This document shows positions 4,696 through 5,104 of a stretch of DNA of 5,104 nucleotides, piece after piece; the first letter of the stretch is position 1, and the number at the start of each line of letters is the position of its first letter. The notes under the pieces were generated by a model, which did no database searches, was not told the DNA's origin, and saw only the letters and a list, made by a program, of their open reading frames with translations. A program made the position numbers and the translations under genes. This DNA comes from an uncultured Parasphingopyxis sp. (GTDB taxonomy: Bacteria; Pseudomonadota; Alphaproteobacteria; Sphingomonadales; Sphingomonadaceae), in the NCBI GenBank assembly GCA_905479515.1, contig CAJQMX010000162.1, positions 1 to 5,104 of the forward strand, in the 5' to 3' direction.

Positions 4696-5104
4696 CTACG
4701 CGTGAGTAGTGTGAAGGTTCCGGCCCTTACGACTTCGCCGAAACGGCCATCGCTTAATGATGAGTAACAATCCAGAAAGAGCCATAGTCAGGCCGCCCAA
4801 TGCAAAAATGACGAGCCACCAGCTGTTGAAATTCTCATGGTTTTTCCAGTCCATGATATGCAGACCCCAGAAGAAATCATAAACACGCCAAGTTGTTCTA
4901 CGCACCGCTGCAATCTCGCCAGTCGATAGCGGAATATAGACAGAAACGTCATCCTCGGTATCAACTCGCCAAGCAGGAAGCGCGCCTCGATATTCTGTGG
5001 AGCCGGTCACAACCTTTTCGACGGCTGCAATATTGGGGCGACCGGTTATCCAAGCGCGAGACGTTATTAACCCGGCTTCTTTTGACGTTATTTGGCTACG
5101 TTTG
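4696..5104 (-). CDS. PepSY-type membrane protein, C-terminal part
   Basis: The frame is open from the right edge (first full codon 5101-5103) to TAG at 4696-4698, giving 135 visible residues; the true start lies outside the window. A GTG at 5010 could be mistaken for a start, but the frame continues upstream without a stop and the family is longer. The visible part has an extracytoplasmic segment with RVDTEDDVSVYIPLSTGEI, like the strand-rich end of a PepSY domain with its STGE turn, then the motif WRVYDFFWGLHIMD, and one membrane helix at about residues 95-119 of the visible part (WWLVIFALGGLTMALSGLLLI), followed by a basic cytoplasmic tail. PepSY membrane proteins of this kind often sit next to metal-uptake or copper-handling genes; the role here is not known. 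Confidence 0.82.
   Translation of the reverse strand, partial: KRSQITSKEAGLITSRAWITGRPNIAAVEKVVTGSTEYRGALPAWRVDTEDDVSVYIPLSTGEIAAVRRTTWRVYDFFWGLHIMDWKNHENFNSWWLVIFALGGLTMALSGLLLIIKRWPFRRSRKGRNLHTTHA

Overview
The window looks like a metal-resistance segment from a Gram-negative bacterium, most likely an alphaproteobacterium and possibly Sphingomonadales. That assignment is inferred from protein style, periplasmic and inner-membrane mercury proteins, and good Shine-Dalgarno sites; nothing here fixes the taxon. No rRNA, tRNA, insertion sequence, transposase or CRISPR array is visible.

Layout, left to right. Positions 1-746 (+ strand) hold the 3' end of a cation diffusion facilitator of the DmeF (Co/Ni efflux) type, followed 21 nt later by a complete MntP-type manganese exporter. 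Positions 747-992 are non-coding and contain two imperfect hairpins and the left copy of a 142-bp repeat. Positions 993-3347 (- strand) hold a compact mercury operon read leftwards: merT, merP, an 11-cysteine small protein of the GDCCVxC family, and a glutathione-reductase/MerA-like flavoprotein disulfide reductase. The divergent merR (3412-3810, +) shares with merT a classic MerR-type promoter with a 19-bp spacer and a perfect 7-1-7 dyad. Positions 3811-4119 are non-coding and hold the right copy of the repeat. Positions 4120-5104 (- strand) hold a three-helix membrane protein with a DUF305 domain and, upstream of it, the C-terminal part of a PepSY-type membrane protein that runs off the window.

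How the genes work together (inference from families). MerR senses Hg(II) and switches on merTP and downstream genes. MerP captures Hg(II) in the periplasm and MerT moves it inside. The flavoprotein is the candidate cytosolic reductase. It lacks both the N-terminal metal-binding domain and the C-terminal Cys-Cys tail of classical MerA, and the adjacent GDCCVxC protein, which itself ends in Cys-Cys, could supply metal handling in trans. The flanking CDF/MntP and DUF305/PepSY genes make this a broader metal-handling island.

The most unusual structural signal is the 142-bp direct repeat flanking the mer unit (about 70% identity without gaps, counted by eye). The right copy carries an in-frame remnant of the last 12 codons of a reductase like the one in the operon, with differences mostly at third codon positions. 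This is what an old tandem duplication of the mer unit, or an exchange between two related mer units, would leave.
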